NCBI RefSeq assembly: GCF_023657595.1
Contig: NZ_CP098323.1
Location: 3,744,001 to 3,808,000, forward strand
Length of the DNA: 64,000 nucleotides
From: Cytobacillus firmus
GTDB taxonomy: Bacteria > Bacillota > Bacilli > Bacillales > Cytobacillaceae
Direction of reading: 5' to 3'
Under the pieces are notes generated by a model that saw only the letters and a program-made list of their open reading frames with translations, made no database searches and had not been told where the DNA came from. Positions 43,129 to 53,119 of the stretch are shown here, one piece after another. The position numbers and the translations under genes are program-made. Each line of letters starts with the position of its first letter. Position 1 is the first letter of the stretch.

Positions 43129-45324
43129 TTAGTTCATAATCCTTCTTACCGCATAAATATCAGGGATTTGCTTTATCCGCTCTACAACCCTTTGCAGGTG
43201 GCTTACATTGTGAATAGCAATGGACATATTGATCGTTGCTGATTTATTTCGGTCAGAACGGCCTGATACGGCTGAAATGTTGGTTTTCGTTTCATTAACA
43301 GCCTGAAGAACCTCGTTCAATAATCCTCTGCGGTCATAACCGGTAATTTCAATTTCAACATTATATTCTTTCCGGTCATTTAATGCTGTTTCCCACTCTA
43401 CCGGGATTAGCCTTTGTTTTGCATCATCCGTTTCGATATTAGGGCAATCATCACGGTGTACAGAGACACCTCTGCCCTTTGTAATAAACCCGACGATTTC
43501 ATCCCCTGGGACAGGATTACAGCAGCGTGAAAGGCGAATGAGCAGGTTATCTATGCCGGAAACCCGGACACCGGATTCGCGCTTTTTAGCTGAAGTAAAT
43601 GTCTTTAGTTCCGAAACAGCATTTGTAATATCGGAGGTTTGTTCAAGGTCGCGCTTCTTGCGCCATTTTTCTGTAAGCCTGTTGGCAACCTGAAGAGCTG
43701 TTACCCCATTATAGCCAACAGCAGCATACATATCTTCCTCAGTAGCGAAATTGAATTTCTCTGCAATCCTTTTGACATTATCAGGTGTCAGGATTTCCTT
43801 CAGCTCGAAATCCATATTGCGGATTTCCCGCTCAACCAGCTCTTTCCCTTTTTCCACATTTTCTTCTTTTCTTTGCTTTTTGAAGAACGTCCGAATTCTA
43901 TTTTTTGCCTGTGAAGTCTGAGCCAGCTTCAGCCAGTCTTTACTTGGCCCATAGGAATGCTTGGATGTCAGAATTTCAATGATATCTCCGGTTTTCAGCT
44001 TATAATCCAAGGTTACCATTTTCCCATTCACTTTGGCGCCGATTGTCTTGTTTCCTATTTCTGAATGTATCCTGTAAGCAAAGTCAATTGGGACTGATCC
44101 GGAAGGAAGCTCGATGACGTCCCCTTTGGGAGTAAAAACAAACACCATATCGGAAAACAAGTCAATTTTCAATGATTCCATGAATTCTTCAGCATTGGCT
44201 GCATCATCCTGGAATTCCAGGATTTCACGGAACCATGTCAGCTTCTCCTCAAAAGAAGAGCCTTCATTCACTCTTTTACCTTCTTTATAAGCCCAATGTG
44301 CAGCAATACCAAACTCTGCAATTCTGTGCATGTCCATGGTGCGGATCTGGACTTCCAGAGGGTCGCCCTTTGGTCCGATAACCGTAGTATGAAGTGACTG
44401 ATACATATTCTGTTTAGGCATGGCAATATAATCTTTGAAGCGGCCGGGCATTGGCTTCCAGCAAGTATGAATAATCCCGAGAACCGCATAGCAATCCTTA
44501 ATGCTGTTAACAACAATGCGTACAGCCAGCAAATCATATATCTCATTGAATTGCTTATTTTGAAGGGCCATTTTACGGTAGATGCTGTAAATATGCTTAG
44601 GGCGTCCGGAGATTTCTGATTTAATTGAGACCTCTGACATTCTGCTCCTCATAACATTGATTACATCATCTAAATACTCTTCCCGCTCCGCCCTTTTTTT
44701 CTTCATCAGGTTTACAATCCGGTAATACTGCTGCGGATTTAGGTACCTCAATGCGGTATCTTCAAGCTCCCACTTAATCTTGGAGATTCCAAGCCTATGG
44801 GCAAGAGGTGCAAAGATTTCAAGTGTTTCATTTGAAATGCGGCGCTGCTTTTCAGCAGGCAGATGCTTAAGTGTCCGCATATTATGAAGGCGGTCAGCAA
44901 GCTTTATCAAGATTACACGGATGTCCTGGGCCATAGCCACAAACATTTTCCGGTGGTTTTCAGCCTGCTGCTCTTCCTGAGATTTATATTTAATTTTCCC
45001 CAGCTTCGTTACACCATCGACAAGCATGGCCACTTCTGAATTGAAGGCTTCTTCGATATTCTCCAATGAGACTTCGGTGTCTTCAACCACGTCGTGAAGA
45101 AAGCCGGCTGCAACCGTAGATGGATCCATCTCCAGATCTGCAAGGATGCCTGCTACCTGGATCGGATGGATGATGTATGGTTCACCGGATTTTCTATATT
45201 GTTCACGATGGGCATGCTTGGCAAACTCGTATGCTTTTTTAACAAGCTCTGCATGCTCATCGTTTAAATATTCTTTTGCCCTGTTGATGACTTGCTCGGC
45301 GGTCAGAACTTGATCGTTCGCCAT
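43129..45324 (-). CDS. relA: Bifunctional (p)ppGpp synthase/hydrolase RelA
   Basis: Long RSH enzyme controlling the stringent response. The 731-residue protein has the HD hydrolase domain ([10 protein letters not shown] near residue 73), the synthetase domain ([19 protein letters not shown] in the form YQSLHTTV), TGS ([20 protein letters not shown] in part), a zinc-finger/conserved-Cys region ([12 protein letters not shown]) and a C-terminal ACT domain ([17 protein letters not shown]). ATG 45324 follows AAAGGTG. The A/T-rich leader 45325-45571 shows no other gene. Confidence 0.96.
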   Translation of the reverse strand: MANDQVLTAEQVINRAKEYLNDEHAELVKKAYEFAKHAHREQYRKSGEPYIIHPIQVAGILADLEMDPSTVAAGFLHDVVEDTEVSLENIEEAFNSEVAMLVDGVTKLGKIKYKSQEEQQAENHRKMFVAMAQDIRVILIKLADRLHNMRTLKHLPAEKQRRISNETLEIFAPLAHRLGISKIKWELEDTALRYLNPQQYYRIVNLMKKKRAEREEYLDDVINVMRSRMSEVSIKSEISGRPKHIYSIYRKMALQNKQFNEIYDLLAVRIVVNSIKDCYAVLGIIHTCWKPMPGRFKDYIAMPKQNMYQSLHTTVIGPKGDPLEVQIRTMDMHRIAEFGIAAHWAYKEGKRVNEGSSFEEKLTWFREILEFQDDAANAEEFMESLKIDLFSDMVFVFTPKGDVIELPSGSVPIDFAYRIHSEIGNKTIGAKVNGKMVTLDYKLKTGDIIEILTSKHSYGPSKDWLKLAQTSQAKNRIRTFFKKQRKEENVEKGKELVEREIRNMDFELKEILTPDNVKRIAEKFNFATEEDMYAAVGYNGVTALQVANRLTEKWRKKRDLEQTSDITNAVSELKTFTSAKKRESGVRVSGIDNLLIRLSRCCNPVPGDEIVGFITKGRGVSVHRDDCPNIETDDAKQRLIPVEWETALNDRKEYNVEIEITGYDRRGLLNEVLQAVNETKTNISAVSGRSDRNKSATINMSIAIHNVSHLQRVVERIKQIPDIYAVRRIMN

Positions 45325-45579
45325 GGAATCACCTTTATCTCCCTGAATTTTATGCAGTTGCATAATGTAGTAATTTTGAAATTGATAATGAATAACAAGT
45401 TATTAAAAAAATTAATATTGCTACTATTATCGAAAAAAAAAGTGAAGATGTAAAGGGATAGACTGTTATTTTTATGGGAATAACAAAAGTTTTGTCGTTT
45501 TTTGTCCGAATTCCTTTATTGTTTTTCCATAAATGGATTTGGAAACCCTTTAAAAACTATTTTCTAATATAAATTAAAA

Positions 45580-45690
45580 GGCTCTTTTCGTATAAATTAT
45601 TGTTTTTACTTATCAATATTGTCCGTTGATTCCGCTCCAATCAGCTCAGCATATCTAATACAAAAAACAACAAACTTGAGAAAAACAGCC
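45580..45690 (+). repeat. MITE-like dispersed repeat, copy E (short, core deleted) with target duplication
   Basis: A 111-bp copy with left end GGCTCTTTTCGTATAAATTA and right end, in reverse complement, GGCTGTTTTTCTCAAGTTTG. A perfect 8-bp direct repeat AATTAAAA flanks it (45572-45579 and 45691-45698). The GC-rich core is absent: GTTGATTCCGCTCCAATCAG joins the two places where CCGCTCC occurs in the long copies. It sits at the edge of the apt terminator. Confidence 0.85.
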
Positions 45691-45694
45691 AATT

Positions 45695-45722
45695 AAAAAG
45701 AGCCCCATTTCGAATGGCGCTC
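45695..45722 (-). terminator. apt terminator
   Basis: GAGCGCCATT and AATGGGGCTC pair (one mismatch) around a short loop and are followed by T5 on the minus strand; the T tract is shared with the target duplication of repeat copy E. Confidence 0.8.
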
Positions 45723-45737
45723 TCTTTATAAAAAAAA

Positions 45738-46250
45738 TTAATACTGCATTAATGTCAGAATGTCGTAGTTGTCGAGCTTTTTACGCCCGTCAAGGTATGT
45801 TAACTCAATAAGGAATGCAATGCCTGCCACTACTCCGCCAAGTTCTTCAACCAGCTGGATAGTTGCATCGATTGTTCCGCCTGTTGCAAGGAGGTCATCA
45901 GTAATCAGGACTCTTTGCCCTGGTTTGATGGCATCCTTATGAATGGTTAAAACATCTTTGCCATATTCTAGGCCATAATTAACCTTGACTGTTTCACGTG
46001 GAAGTTTGCCTTCTTTTCGGACTGGGGCAAAGCCTACACCTAAAGAATAAGCCACAGGGCAGCCGATGATGAATCCGCGGGCTTCAGGGCCGACAACCAG
46101 GTCAATCTTCTTTTCGCGGGCATATTCAACAATTTGATCAGTAGCATATTTATATGCGTCACCATTGTCCATAAGAGTTGTAATATCTTTAAATTTAATG
46201 CCTGGCTTCGGCCAATCTTCTACAATTGTTATATACTGTTTTAAGTCCAT
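45738..46250 (-). CDS. apt: Adenine phosphoribosyltransferase
   Basis: Converts adenine and PRPP to AMP; it salvages adenine released by MtnN. The 170-residue protein has [15 protein letters not shown] and the PRPP loop [17 protein letters not shown] 46250 lies inside the 3' end of recJ, overlapping it by ten bases, so translation of the two is coupled. Confidence 0.97.
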   Translation of the reverse strand: MDLKQYITIVEDWPKPGIKFKDITTLMDNGDAYKYATDQIVEYAREKKIDLVVGPEARGFIIGCPVAYSLGVGFAPVRKEGKLPRETVKVNYGLEYGKDVLTIHKDAIKPGQRVLITDDLLATGGTIDATIQLVEELGGVVAGIAFLIELTYLDGRKKLDNYDILTLMQY

Positions 46251-48610
46251 TTTTCTTCCTTTGCCTCCTCAAGTTTTACAGCCCCTTGCATAACTTCATC
46301 AAACCAGTCTTTGAGCTGCTGAAAGGATGAATAGAGCAAATCGCTCTCAAGAGTGTATTGTGCCTGTTTAAGCTGATAAGTTTGTGAATCAGCTAAATCA
46401 CGTTTAGTGGATGTATTGTTTAACGAAATGACACCATTATTTATTTTAACAAATTCCAATTCAAAAAACACTTGAGACATAAAATCTACTGTCTCTCTGC
46501 TCCATCCTTTATGCTTCGCTATATCATTCCCATGACGCCTGATATCAATTGAACCTTTTTTAGCAATCAGGGCAAAGTACCATTTAAAATGGTCTCTTGT
46601 TGGTAATGTGCTAAAAAAGTCACTGTCTTCTTTATAGAAATGAGCATAAATTCTGGCAGGTTTTTTTCCGGAGAAAACCTGTGCAAGAATTTCCTTTGAA
46701 GGCGGCAAATCAGCCAGTACAACATTTGAGCCATCTATTTTTATGTCTTCTGCGTCTTCTGCAGATGTTATTTTCACCATGTTTTCCCCTGCAAATGGTT
46801 TATATTTAGAAATATATTCCTCATTAAAAAATAACCAGGTTGTGTTTGCCTCAGGAATGACACTTTGGAGCCTTTCAAGCCGTTTTAAACTCCGGATATC
46901 AAAGAGCTGCCAGGAGTTGACTGCCATATCCTGCAGGAAAATTTGCGGTTTTTTAATATTATTCCATTCATTAATGGATAATTCACCAATAACGGACAGC
47001 TTGGAGTATGGGGAAATATGTTCATGCAAATGCCCAAGTCCAAAACCGATGCCATCAAGTGAAGATCCATCATTCTCGATTGTGACTTTAATATGGTTCT
47101 GTTCAGATCCGATCTTTCTCATAGCTGCAATATTAGCATCTTTTATCATTACTTTTGGTTTCGCATTTCCCATCCCGAATGGAGCAAGCAGCTGCATTTC
47201 CGCAATGGAAGAAAGATTGATATCTTTTAAATGGAAAACCCCATCAATAGAGGTTACAGGAATAAAATCTTCCTCACTCAGCTGTTCATTTGCAAGAGTA
47301 TTCAGTCTGCTTCTCAGATCATCAACCGAATCAATGGATAAAGTCATACCCGCTGCCATCGGGTGACCTCCAAAGTGAGGCAGGATATCCCGGCATTCAG
47401 AAAGATTCTTGAACAGATCAAAACCTTCTATACTTCTTGCTGAACCCTTCGCCAGCCCTTTTTCACTGTCATAACTAAGGACAATGGCCGGGCGGTAAAA
47501 CTTTTCGACAAGCTTCGAAGCTACTATTCCGATTACCCCGGCGTTCCAGCCTTCTTTCCCGACAACAATAACTGAATTCTCACTGATTGGGAAATTTGTT
47601 TCAACCTCATGAACCGCTTGCGCTGCAATGTCATTGACAATAGATTGCCTTTCTTTATTCAGCATTTCAATTTCTTCGGCAATGGCTTGTGCTTCATAAG
47701 GATCATTTGTCAAAAGCAGATCCACAGCAGGATCCGCGCTTTCAAGCCTTCCTGCTGCATTGAGGCGAGGGCCGATTGTAAAGCCGATCGTTTCCTCACT
47801 AATGGATGGAAGCTCGATTCGTGCCGCTTTAAACAAAGCATTCAAACCTGTATTTTTAGTTGATTTCAGCTTTTGAATCCCGCGCTTGGCAATAAGTCTG
47901 TTTTCTCCTGTTAAAGAAACAAGATCAGCAATTGTGCCGATCGCAGCTATCTCCAAAAGGTGTTCAGGCATTTCACCATAAAGCGCATGTGCAAGCTTAA
48001 ATGCTACCCCAACACCGGCAAGTTCCCGGAACGGGTATCTGCTCTGCGGATGCTTAGGATGCACAATGGCCAATGCTTCAGGAAGCTCGGGGCCGGGCTC
48101 ATGGTGATCTGTAATGATCAAATCCATTCCAAGCTCTTTTGCAGCTTTTGCTTCATTTACAGCAGAGATTCCAGTATCTACAGTAATAATTAAACGGATG
48201 CCAATTTCGGCTGCATGTTCAAAAGCCGGGATATTTGGCCCATAGCCCTCCGTAAAACGATTCGGTATGTAGAATTGGACAGCAGCACCGAGATCTTTAA
48301 GTGCCATCACCATGACAGAAGTGCTGGTCACACCATCCGCATCATAATCACCAAAAATTAAAATAGGTTCCTGTTTTTCAATAGCTTCTTTTATTCTGGA
48401 AACAGCAATTGCCATATCTGTCATTAAAAAAGGATCATGAAATTCCTGCTCATTATCCATCAGAAAATACCGTGCTGAATCAACGGTATCCATTCCGCGA
48501 TTAATTAAAAGCGATGCTGCAAGAGGAGAAATATTCAGTTCCTTTGAAAGCCGCTGTACTTTATCCTCCTCTGTTTGCCGAACAATCCATCGCGTTCTTG
48601 AATGTAACAT
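46241..48610 (-). CDS. recJ: Single-stranded-DNA-specific exonuclease RecJ
   Basis: 5'-3' ssDNA exonuclease of recombination and repair. The 789-residue protein has DHH motifs [28 protein letters not shown] and ATIADLVSL, the DHHA1 motif FGGHPMAAG, an OB fold and a Firmicutes C-terminal domain. ATG 48610 follows GAGGGGTG; the in-frame ATG at 48661 has none. It is co-transcribed with apt, as in B. subtilis. Confidence 0.95.
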   Translation of the reverse strand: MLHSRTRWIVRQTEEDKVQRLSKELNISPLAASLLINRGMDTVDSARYFLMDNEQEFHDPFLMTDMAIAVSRIKEAIEKQEPILIFGDYDADGVTSTSVMVMALKDLGAAVQFYIPNRFTEGYGPNIPAFEHAAEIGIRLIITVDTGISAVNEAKAAKELGMDLIITDHHEPGPELPEALAIVHPKHPQSRYPFRELAGVGVAFKLAHALYGEMPEHLLEIAAIGTIADLVSLTGENRLIAKRGIQKLKSTKNTGLNALFKAARIELPSISEETIGFTIGPRLNAAGRLESADPAVDLLLTNDPYEAQAIAEEIEMLNKERQSIVNDIAAQAVHEVETNFPISENSVIVVGKEGWNAGVIGIVASKLVEKFYRPAIVLSYDSEKGLAKGSARSIEGFDLFKNLSECRDILPHFGGHPMAAGMTLSIDSVDDLRSRLNTLANEQLSEEDFIPVTSIDGVFHLKDINLSSIAEMQLLAPFGMGNAKPKVMIKDANIAAMRKIGSEQNHIKVTIENDGSSLDGIGFGLGHLHEHISPYSKLSVIGELSINEWNNIKKPQIFLQDMAVNSWQLFDIRSLKRLERLQSVIPEANTTWLFFNEEYISKYKPFAGENMVKITSAEDAEDIKIDGSNVVLADLPPSKEILAQVFSGKKPARIYAHFYKEDSDFFSTLPTRDHFKWYFALIAKKGSIDIRRHGNDIAKHKGWSRETVDFMSQVFFELEFVKINNGVISLNNTSTKRDLADSQTYQLKQAQYTLESDLLYSSFQQLKDWFDEVMQGAVKLEEAKEEKWT

Positions 48611-48742
48611 ACGTTCACCCCTCAGCTTATTAATTATACAAGAGGGGAAGGTGTGTTTCAATAAGTTAAAATCGGGTTAATCCATACAATTCTGGAAAGA
48701 AAAACAGGTGCTGCAGGTCACTTTTTGAGACCAAAAGAAAAA

Positions 48743-48760
48743 CTTGAGCATAAGCTCAAG
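48743..48760 (-). terminator. yrvD terminator
   Basis: CTTGAGC and GCTCAAG form a 7-bp stem with a TTAT loop followed by TTTTTC on the minus strand. Confidence 0.8.
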
Positions 48761-48769
48761 CATGTTCAT

Positions 48770-49087
48770 TTAATGTATATCCCTATCCAGCTCTTTTTCA
48801 AGTTCTTCCTTCTCAGCATTATCTTTTACAGAATTTCCTGCTTTCAGCTTTTCATTTTCCCTTTTTAGTAATTTCACTTGCCTTTGAAGTGAGTAAATGC
48901 GGACAATGCCGACAGAACCTACTATTAGTCCACCCATAAGAACAGATCCTAAAATCACTAGAATCAGCGGCCACTGGCTTTCCCCAAACAAGTAGTTTAC
49001 CGTTACATTATCGACATTGATCACTGCAAAAACAGCCACGATCAGCGCAAATAAAAAACCAAATAATAAAGTCCATTGAAATTTCAT
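48770..49087 (-). CDS. yrvD: LapA family membrane protein (YrvD)
   Basis: A 105-residue protein with two membrane helices (about residues 5-27 and 39-63) and a cytoplasmic coiled coil (LQRQVKLLKRENEKLKAGN). VAVFAVINVDNVTVNYLFGE is the LapA/DUF1049 signature. E. coli LapA works in envelope lipid assembly control; the Bacillus role is unknown. It lies between recJ and a CDF transporter. Confidence 0.87.
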   Translation of the reverse strand: MKFQWTLLFGFLFALIVAVFAVINVDNVTVNYLFGESQWPLILVILGSVLMGGLIVGSVGIVRIYSLQRQVKLLKRENEKLKAGNSVKDNAEKEELEKELDRDIH

Positions 49088-49111
49088 GCTATCCTCTCCC
49101 TGATATATTCT

Positions 49112-50014
49112 CTAATTTATATGTTCTTCACTGAAAGGATTAATGTGCACAAAGACATTTTGCACATTTTCCAATTGGAGCAGCTTGCGTTTTACTTCTT
49201 TGCCGACCCGGTGTCCATCCTCAACAGTCATATTCGGATCCACCGACACTTTAATATCAACAATAACATAGTGTCCGTGCTCCCTGGCATGCAATTCATC
49301 GATCCTTTTAACATGGTCGACGGATTCAGCCGTTTTGCGCATTTCAAGAGTATCTTCTTCATGAAGCACGTGATCAAGTGTGCTGTGAATGGATTCTTTC
49401 CCAAGCCGCCATGCCATTTGGAGAATCATAAGGGACACAATGAGGCCAGCCACAGGATCTGCATACTCAAGCCATTCGATCCCCATTCTTCCTCCAATAA
49501 TCGCACAGCCAATACCTATTAAAGCTGCAATTGATGAATAAACATCTGAACGGTGTTCATAAGCATTTACAATTAAAGCATCACTGTTTAGTTTCTTTCC
49601 CAAATTATACTTATATCGAAACATAGCTTCTTTCACAACGATGGAAACCACCACTGCAGCTATTGCAATTGCTTTTGGAGGTTCAATTGGCGAAAAGAAT
49701 GATTCAAATGATGATTTTCCGATTTCTATTCCCACGAGGAACAGCAGAACGGCAACAATTATGGCCGCTATCAATTCAGCTTTGCCATGACCGTATGGAT
49801 GATCCTCATCCGGCGGCTGTTTCGCAGCCCTCAGACCCAAATAAACAGCAAAAGATCCGGCAACATCTGAAGCTGAATGGACCGCATCCGCCACCAGCGC
49901 TTTACTTCCTGAATAAACGCCAATTCCCCATTTGAGGGCGGCAAGAATAATATTGCCCACGATGCCAATTATAGCTGCAAATTCAGCTTTCTTAAAACGA
50001 TCGTTATTTTCCAA
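49112..50014 (-). CDS. Cation diffusion facilitator family metal transporter
   Basis: Exports divalent cations (Zn, Mn, Fe or Co) in exchange for protons. The 300-residue protein has six membrane helices with the paired metal-site motifs ALVADAVHSASDVAGS (helix 2) and AYEHRSDVYSS (helix 5), the HPYGHGKAE loop and a cytoplasmic C-terminal domain with HYVIVDIKVSVDP. TTG 50014 follows GGAAG. The D-type residue at the helix 2 site does not settle which metal is moved; MneP-like manganese export is one option. Confidence 0.92.
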   Translation of the reverse strand: MENNDRFKKAEFAAIIGIVGNIILAALKWGIGVYSGSKALVADAVHSASDVAGSFAVYLGLRAAKQPPDEDHPYGHGKAELIAAIIVAVLLFLVGIEIGKSSFESFFSPIEPPKAIAIAAVVVSIVVKEAMFRYKYNLGKKLNSDALIVNAYEHRSDVYSSIAALIGIGCAIIGGRMGIEWLEYADPVAGLIVSLMILQMAWRLGKESIHSTLDHVLHEEDTLEMRKTAESVDHVKRIDELHAREHGHYVIVDIKVSVDPNMTVEDGHRVGKEVKRKLLQLENVQNVFVHINPFSEEHIN

Positions 50015-50110
50015 AGCGATACTTCCTTCCTCCCTGATCTTGCTATTAGTTTATCCTATTTCCCGGAATCATTAACCAAATTTGTAAAATAGACAGCATC
50101 CTGATTTAAT

Positions 50111-50140
50111 AAAAAAACTCAGGCACTCGCCTGAGTTTTT
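50111..50140 (-). terminator. secDF terminator
   Basis: AAAACTCAGGC and GCCTGAGTTTT form an 11-bp stem with a 4-base loop and T/A runs on both sides. Confidence 0.88.
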
Positions 50141-50148
50141 TGTAATTA

Positions 50149-52413
50149 TTACACTTGAGGTTCGTCACTGACTTTGCGTTTTTCTTTAACAGTATGAATA
50201 ACACCTTTTTCTTTCAGTTCCTTGCCTTTCCATACTGCCCAAATCTGTGCAGCAAGGAAAATGGAAGAATAAGTACCTGCTATTAAACCAATAAGAAGTG
50301 CAAACGAGAAGTTTCTGATTGATTCACTTCCAAACACAAGCAGCGCAACGACTGTAAATACAACCGTTAAAACAGTATTTACAGAGCGGCCAAGCGTTTG
50401 GCGAAGACTCTTGTTTACAACATCCGCAATATCTTCAAATGACTTGAGTTTTTTCTTTTTCTGCATATTCTCACGCATCCGGTCGAACGTTACGATTGTA
50501 TCATTTATTGAGTAACCGACCACTGTAAGAATTGCTGCAATGAAGGTAATATCCACTTCCATGCGTGTAAAGCTAAATACTGCGATAATAAAGAAGGCAT
50601 CATGCAGAAGTGCCAGTACTGCCGGAATGGCCATCTTGACCTCAAAGCGAATGGATACATAAATGATAATGCCTACAGAGGCTATCGCAAGAGCTTTCAG
50701 TGCATTTTTAGCAAGTTCTTTTCCTACAGTTGGTGAAACTGTGCTGACATTCGGATCTTGACCGAATTTTTCATGAAATTGAGTTTTAACTTCTGCTATT
50801 TCGTCTTTAGTTAAAACATCTTTAAATCTAGCAACACCAATTTCATTATTATCTCCAGAGATGACAATATCATCTGTCTCGATTCCAAGAGCTGATAATT
50901 CAGCTTGGAATTTTTCTTTTGTTAAGGATTCACTTGCCTGCTGCTCGATCCGGGTACCGCTGACAAAATCGATTCCAAGATTTAAGCGGAATATAGAAAG
51001 AACAATTATTCCTGCAGTAATTAAAACAGCAGAAAGGATGAAAAACTTCTTGCGGTTCCCTACAAAATCAAATTTATCAAATTTGGTCGGCAAATCAAGG
51101 GTATCGTAATTTTCTGCAATATTTTTGATCTCACTTTTCTTAACTCCAAACCAGCCTGGTTTCTTATCAAGTGCTTTACTATGGACCCAAAGCCCCATAA
51201 GCAGCCTTGTACCGTATACAGCAGTAATAAAGCTGGCCAGAATGCTTATTATAAGCATGGTAGCAAATCCCTTTACAGAACTTGTCCCATACAAGAATAA
51301 TACGGCTGCTGCCAGAATTGTTGTGATATTTGCATCAAAGATGGTGGAAAGTGAATTTTTCTCTCCAGCCTGGAAAGCAGATTTGATTGTTCTGCCCACT
51401 TTCATTTCTTCCCTGATTCTCTCATAGGTAATGATATTCGCATCAACCGCCATACCAACCCCCAGGATGAGCGCAGCAATACCAGGCAGCGTCAATACGC
51501 CATTCATCCAGTCAAAAACGAGTAAAATCAGATAAATATAAAACGATAAAGTAAGAGTTGCAATAAATCCAGGGAAACGATATACCGCAATCATGTAGAT
51601 AAAGATAATCAATACTCCTATTATTCCGGCAAGAATAGTCGTTTCCATTGCCTGCTCACCAAATTTAGCACCTACTGATGTTGAATAAACTTCATCGAGC
51701 TGTACAGGAAGGGATCCTGCATTCAATAAATCCGCCAGCGTCTGTGCTTCTTCAATTGTAAAGTTTCCCACAATGGAAACGGTATCCTGATTAAAGATTT
51801 GGCTTACCTGTGGAGCAGATAAGTATTTTGGGTCTTCTTTTGCTGCCTCAGCCTGGAAGGAATCCTGGCCTTCTTCAAAATCAAGCCAAATGACAAGCAG
51901 GTTATTTGGCGCTCCCATATTGACAATTTTTTGGGTTACATCTTTAAATTTTCCAGCGCTTTTCAGCTTCAATGAAACACTTGGCTTTCCATTTTCATCA
52001 AATGTCTGCTTTGCACCATTTTCAGCAAGATCTGAACCATCCATCATCAACTGATCATTAACATCTCTAAATGAGAGATTAGCTTCTGTGGACAGAATTT
52101 CCCTTGCTTTATTCTGATCTGTTACACCGGCAAGCTGAACACGGACCCGCTTATCTCCCTCAATCTGGATATTCGGCTCACTGACTCCAAGTACATTGAT
52201 TCGCCTGTCGAGCGCTTCGGCAGTACTTGCTAGGACTTCTTTAGTCACCTTCTGCCCATCTTTTGGCGTTACCTCATAGAGAACCTCAAATCCGCCCTGT
52301 AAATCAAGTCCAAGCTTAATATTTTTTAAGATGTTGTTTGTCGTTGCCCCAGCCAAGCTTCCCAATAATAAAACAATCAGGAAAAAAGCAACGATACGGC
52401 TGCGCTTTACCAT
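50149..52413 (-). CDS. secDF: Protein translocase subunit SecDF (fused)
   Basis: Proton-driven partner of SecYEG that helps pull proteins out of the translocon. The 754-residue protein fuses SecD and SecF, giving about twelve helices. Visible are NIKLGLDLQGGFEVLYEV, the P1 domain (about 60-270), GMAVDANIITYERIREE in the SecD half, and NLGIDFVSGTRIEQ plus VGYSINDTIVTFDRMRE in the SecF half. ATG 52413 has AAGGAGG about 11 bases upstream. Together with YajC it forms the accessory Sec complex. Confidence 0.96.
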   Translation of the reverse strand: MVKRSRIVAFFLIVLLLGSLAGATTNNILKNIKLGLDLQGGFEVLYEVTPKDGQKVTKEVLASTAEALDRRINVLGVSEPNIQIEGDKRVRVQLAGVTDQNKAREILSTEANLSFRDVNDQLMMDGSDLAENGAKQTFDENGKPSVSLKLKSAGKFKDVTQKIVNMGAPNNLLVIWLDFEEGQDSFQAEAAKEDPKYLSAPQVSQIFNQDTVSIVGNFTIEEAQTLADLLNAGSLPVQLDEVYSTSVGAKFGEQAMETTILAGIIGVLIIFIYMIAVYRFPGFIATLTLSFYIYLILLVFDWMNGVLTLPGIAALILGVGMAVDANIITYERIREEMKVGRTIKSAFQAGEKNSLSTIFDANITTILAAAVLFLYGTSSVKGFATMLIISILASFITAVYGTRLLMGLWVHSKALDKKPGWFGVKKSEIKNIAENYDTLDLPTKFDKFDFVGNRKKFFILSAVLITAGIIVLSIFRLNLGIDFVSGTRIEQQASESLTKEKFQAELSALGIETDDIVISGDNNEIGVARFKDVLTKDEIAEVKTQFHEKFGQDPNVSTVSPTVGKELAKNALKALAIASVGIIIYVSIRFEVKMAIPAVLALLHDAFFIIAVFSFTRMEVDITFIAAILTVVGYSINDTIVTFDRMRENMQKKKKLKSFEDIADVVNKSLRQTLGRSVNTVLTVVFTVVALLVFGSESIRNFSFALLIGLIAGTYSSIFLAAQIWAVWKGKELKEKGVIHTVKEKRKVSDEPQV

Positions 52414-52450
52414 TCTGAATAAATCCTCCTTAACTATCGCCCGCAGGCAC

Positions 52451-52470
52451 TGCATCAGCGGCGTGATGCA
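52451..52470 (-). other. Inverted repeat in the secDF leader
   Basis: TGCATCA and TGATGCA form a 7-bp stem with a GCGGCG centre, about 38 bases upstream of the secDF start. It could be a leader hairpin or operator. The rest of the 52414-52700 gap shows no gene. Confidence 0.4.
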
Positions 52471-52700
52471 TTATTTACCATACATTCCTGCACGTGAAGC
52501 CTGCATTACTATCTAATAAGCCTTCCCGTTAATTAAGACTACTGTTTGAAACTTTTACTACTCGTCCTTAACTTTCATTCTATGTATAACCGATTACATG
52601 AAAAAGGCCGATTACTCCGCTTTTCATTATGAAACAGATTGTAAAACCTGTCAATTTGTCTTATATCATGTTAATCCTTGAAAAAATTGGAAACACTGGG

Positions 52701-52997
52701 CTACTTTAATAGTTTTTTTCGTTCTTCTTCATTATCTAAATCAAATTCTGCTTCTTTAAAAGACTCGATGGTAGCATAGTGAATGTATTCACTCACCTTT
52801 ACCCCCATTACTTCTTCCACAATTTGAAATAGCCTGACATTTTCTTTTGGTTTTTTCCACTTTTTCTTTGTCAGATATCCCCAGAGTTCCTGTTCAGTCA
52901 CTTTTTTATATCCCAGAAGCCGAAATTCCTCCAGTTTGCTTTCCAATGCAGGTTTTACCGTAGTGCGAAAATAATCATATTCATGGCCGATTTTCAT
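52701..52997 (-). CDS. comN: Post-transcriptional regulator ComN (YrzD)
   Basis: In B. subtilis ComN controls comE competence mRNA and is found at the division site and poles through DivIVA. The 98-residue protein (same length as B. subtilis) has HEYDYFRTTVKPALESKLEEF and VTEQELWGYLTKKKWKKP. ATG 52997 is nine bases from GGGGAGG. It is divergent from spoVB, again as in B. subtilis. Confidence 0.9.
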   Translation of the reverse strand: MKIGHEYDYFRTTVKPALESKLEEFRLLGYKKVTEQELWGYLTKKKWKKPKENVRLFQIVEEVMGVKVSEYIHYATIESFKEAEFDLDNEEERKKLLK

Positions 52998-53119
52998 TTT
53001 CAGCCGCCTCCCCGCCATTAATAACATGGAAATTATGATAGCTTGTCATGCTTTGTCCTCTATCTTGCATATAGATAATTGTATATGATATTACCCATTT
53101 TGAGAAGGCAGGGAGTTGA

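Noticed and set aside
45695-45706. AAAAAGAGCC as the right terminal repeat of copy E (perfect match to GGCTCTTTTT)
   Set aside because: This sequence is part of the apt terminator stem and T tract. The 8-bp duplication AATTAAAA places the true right end at 45690.
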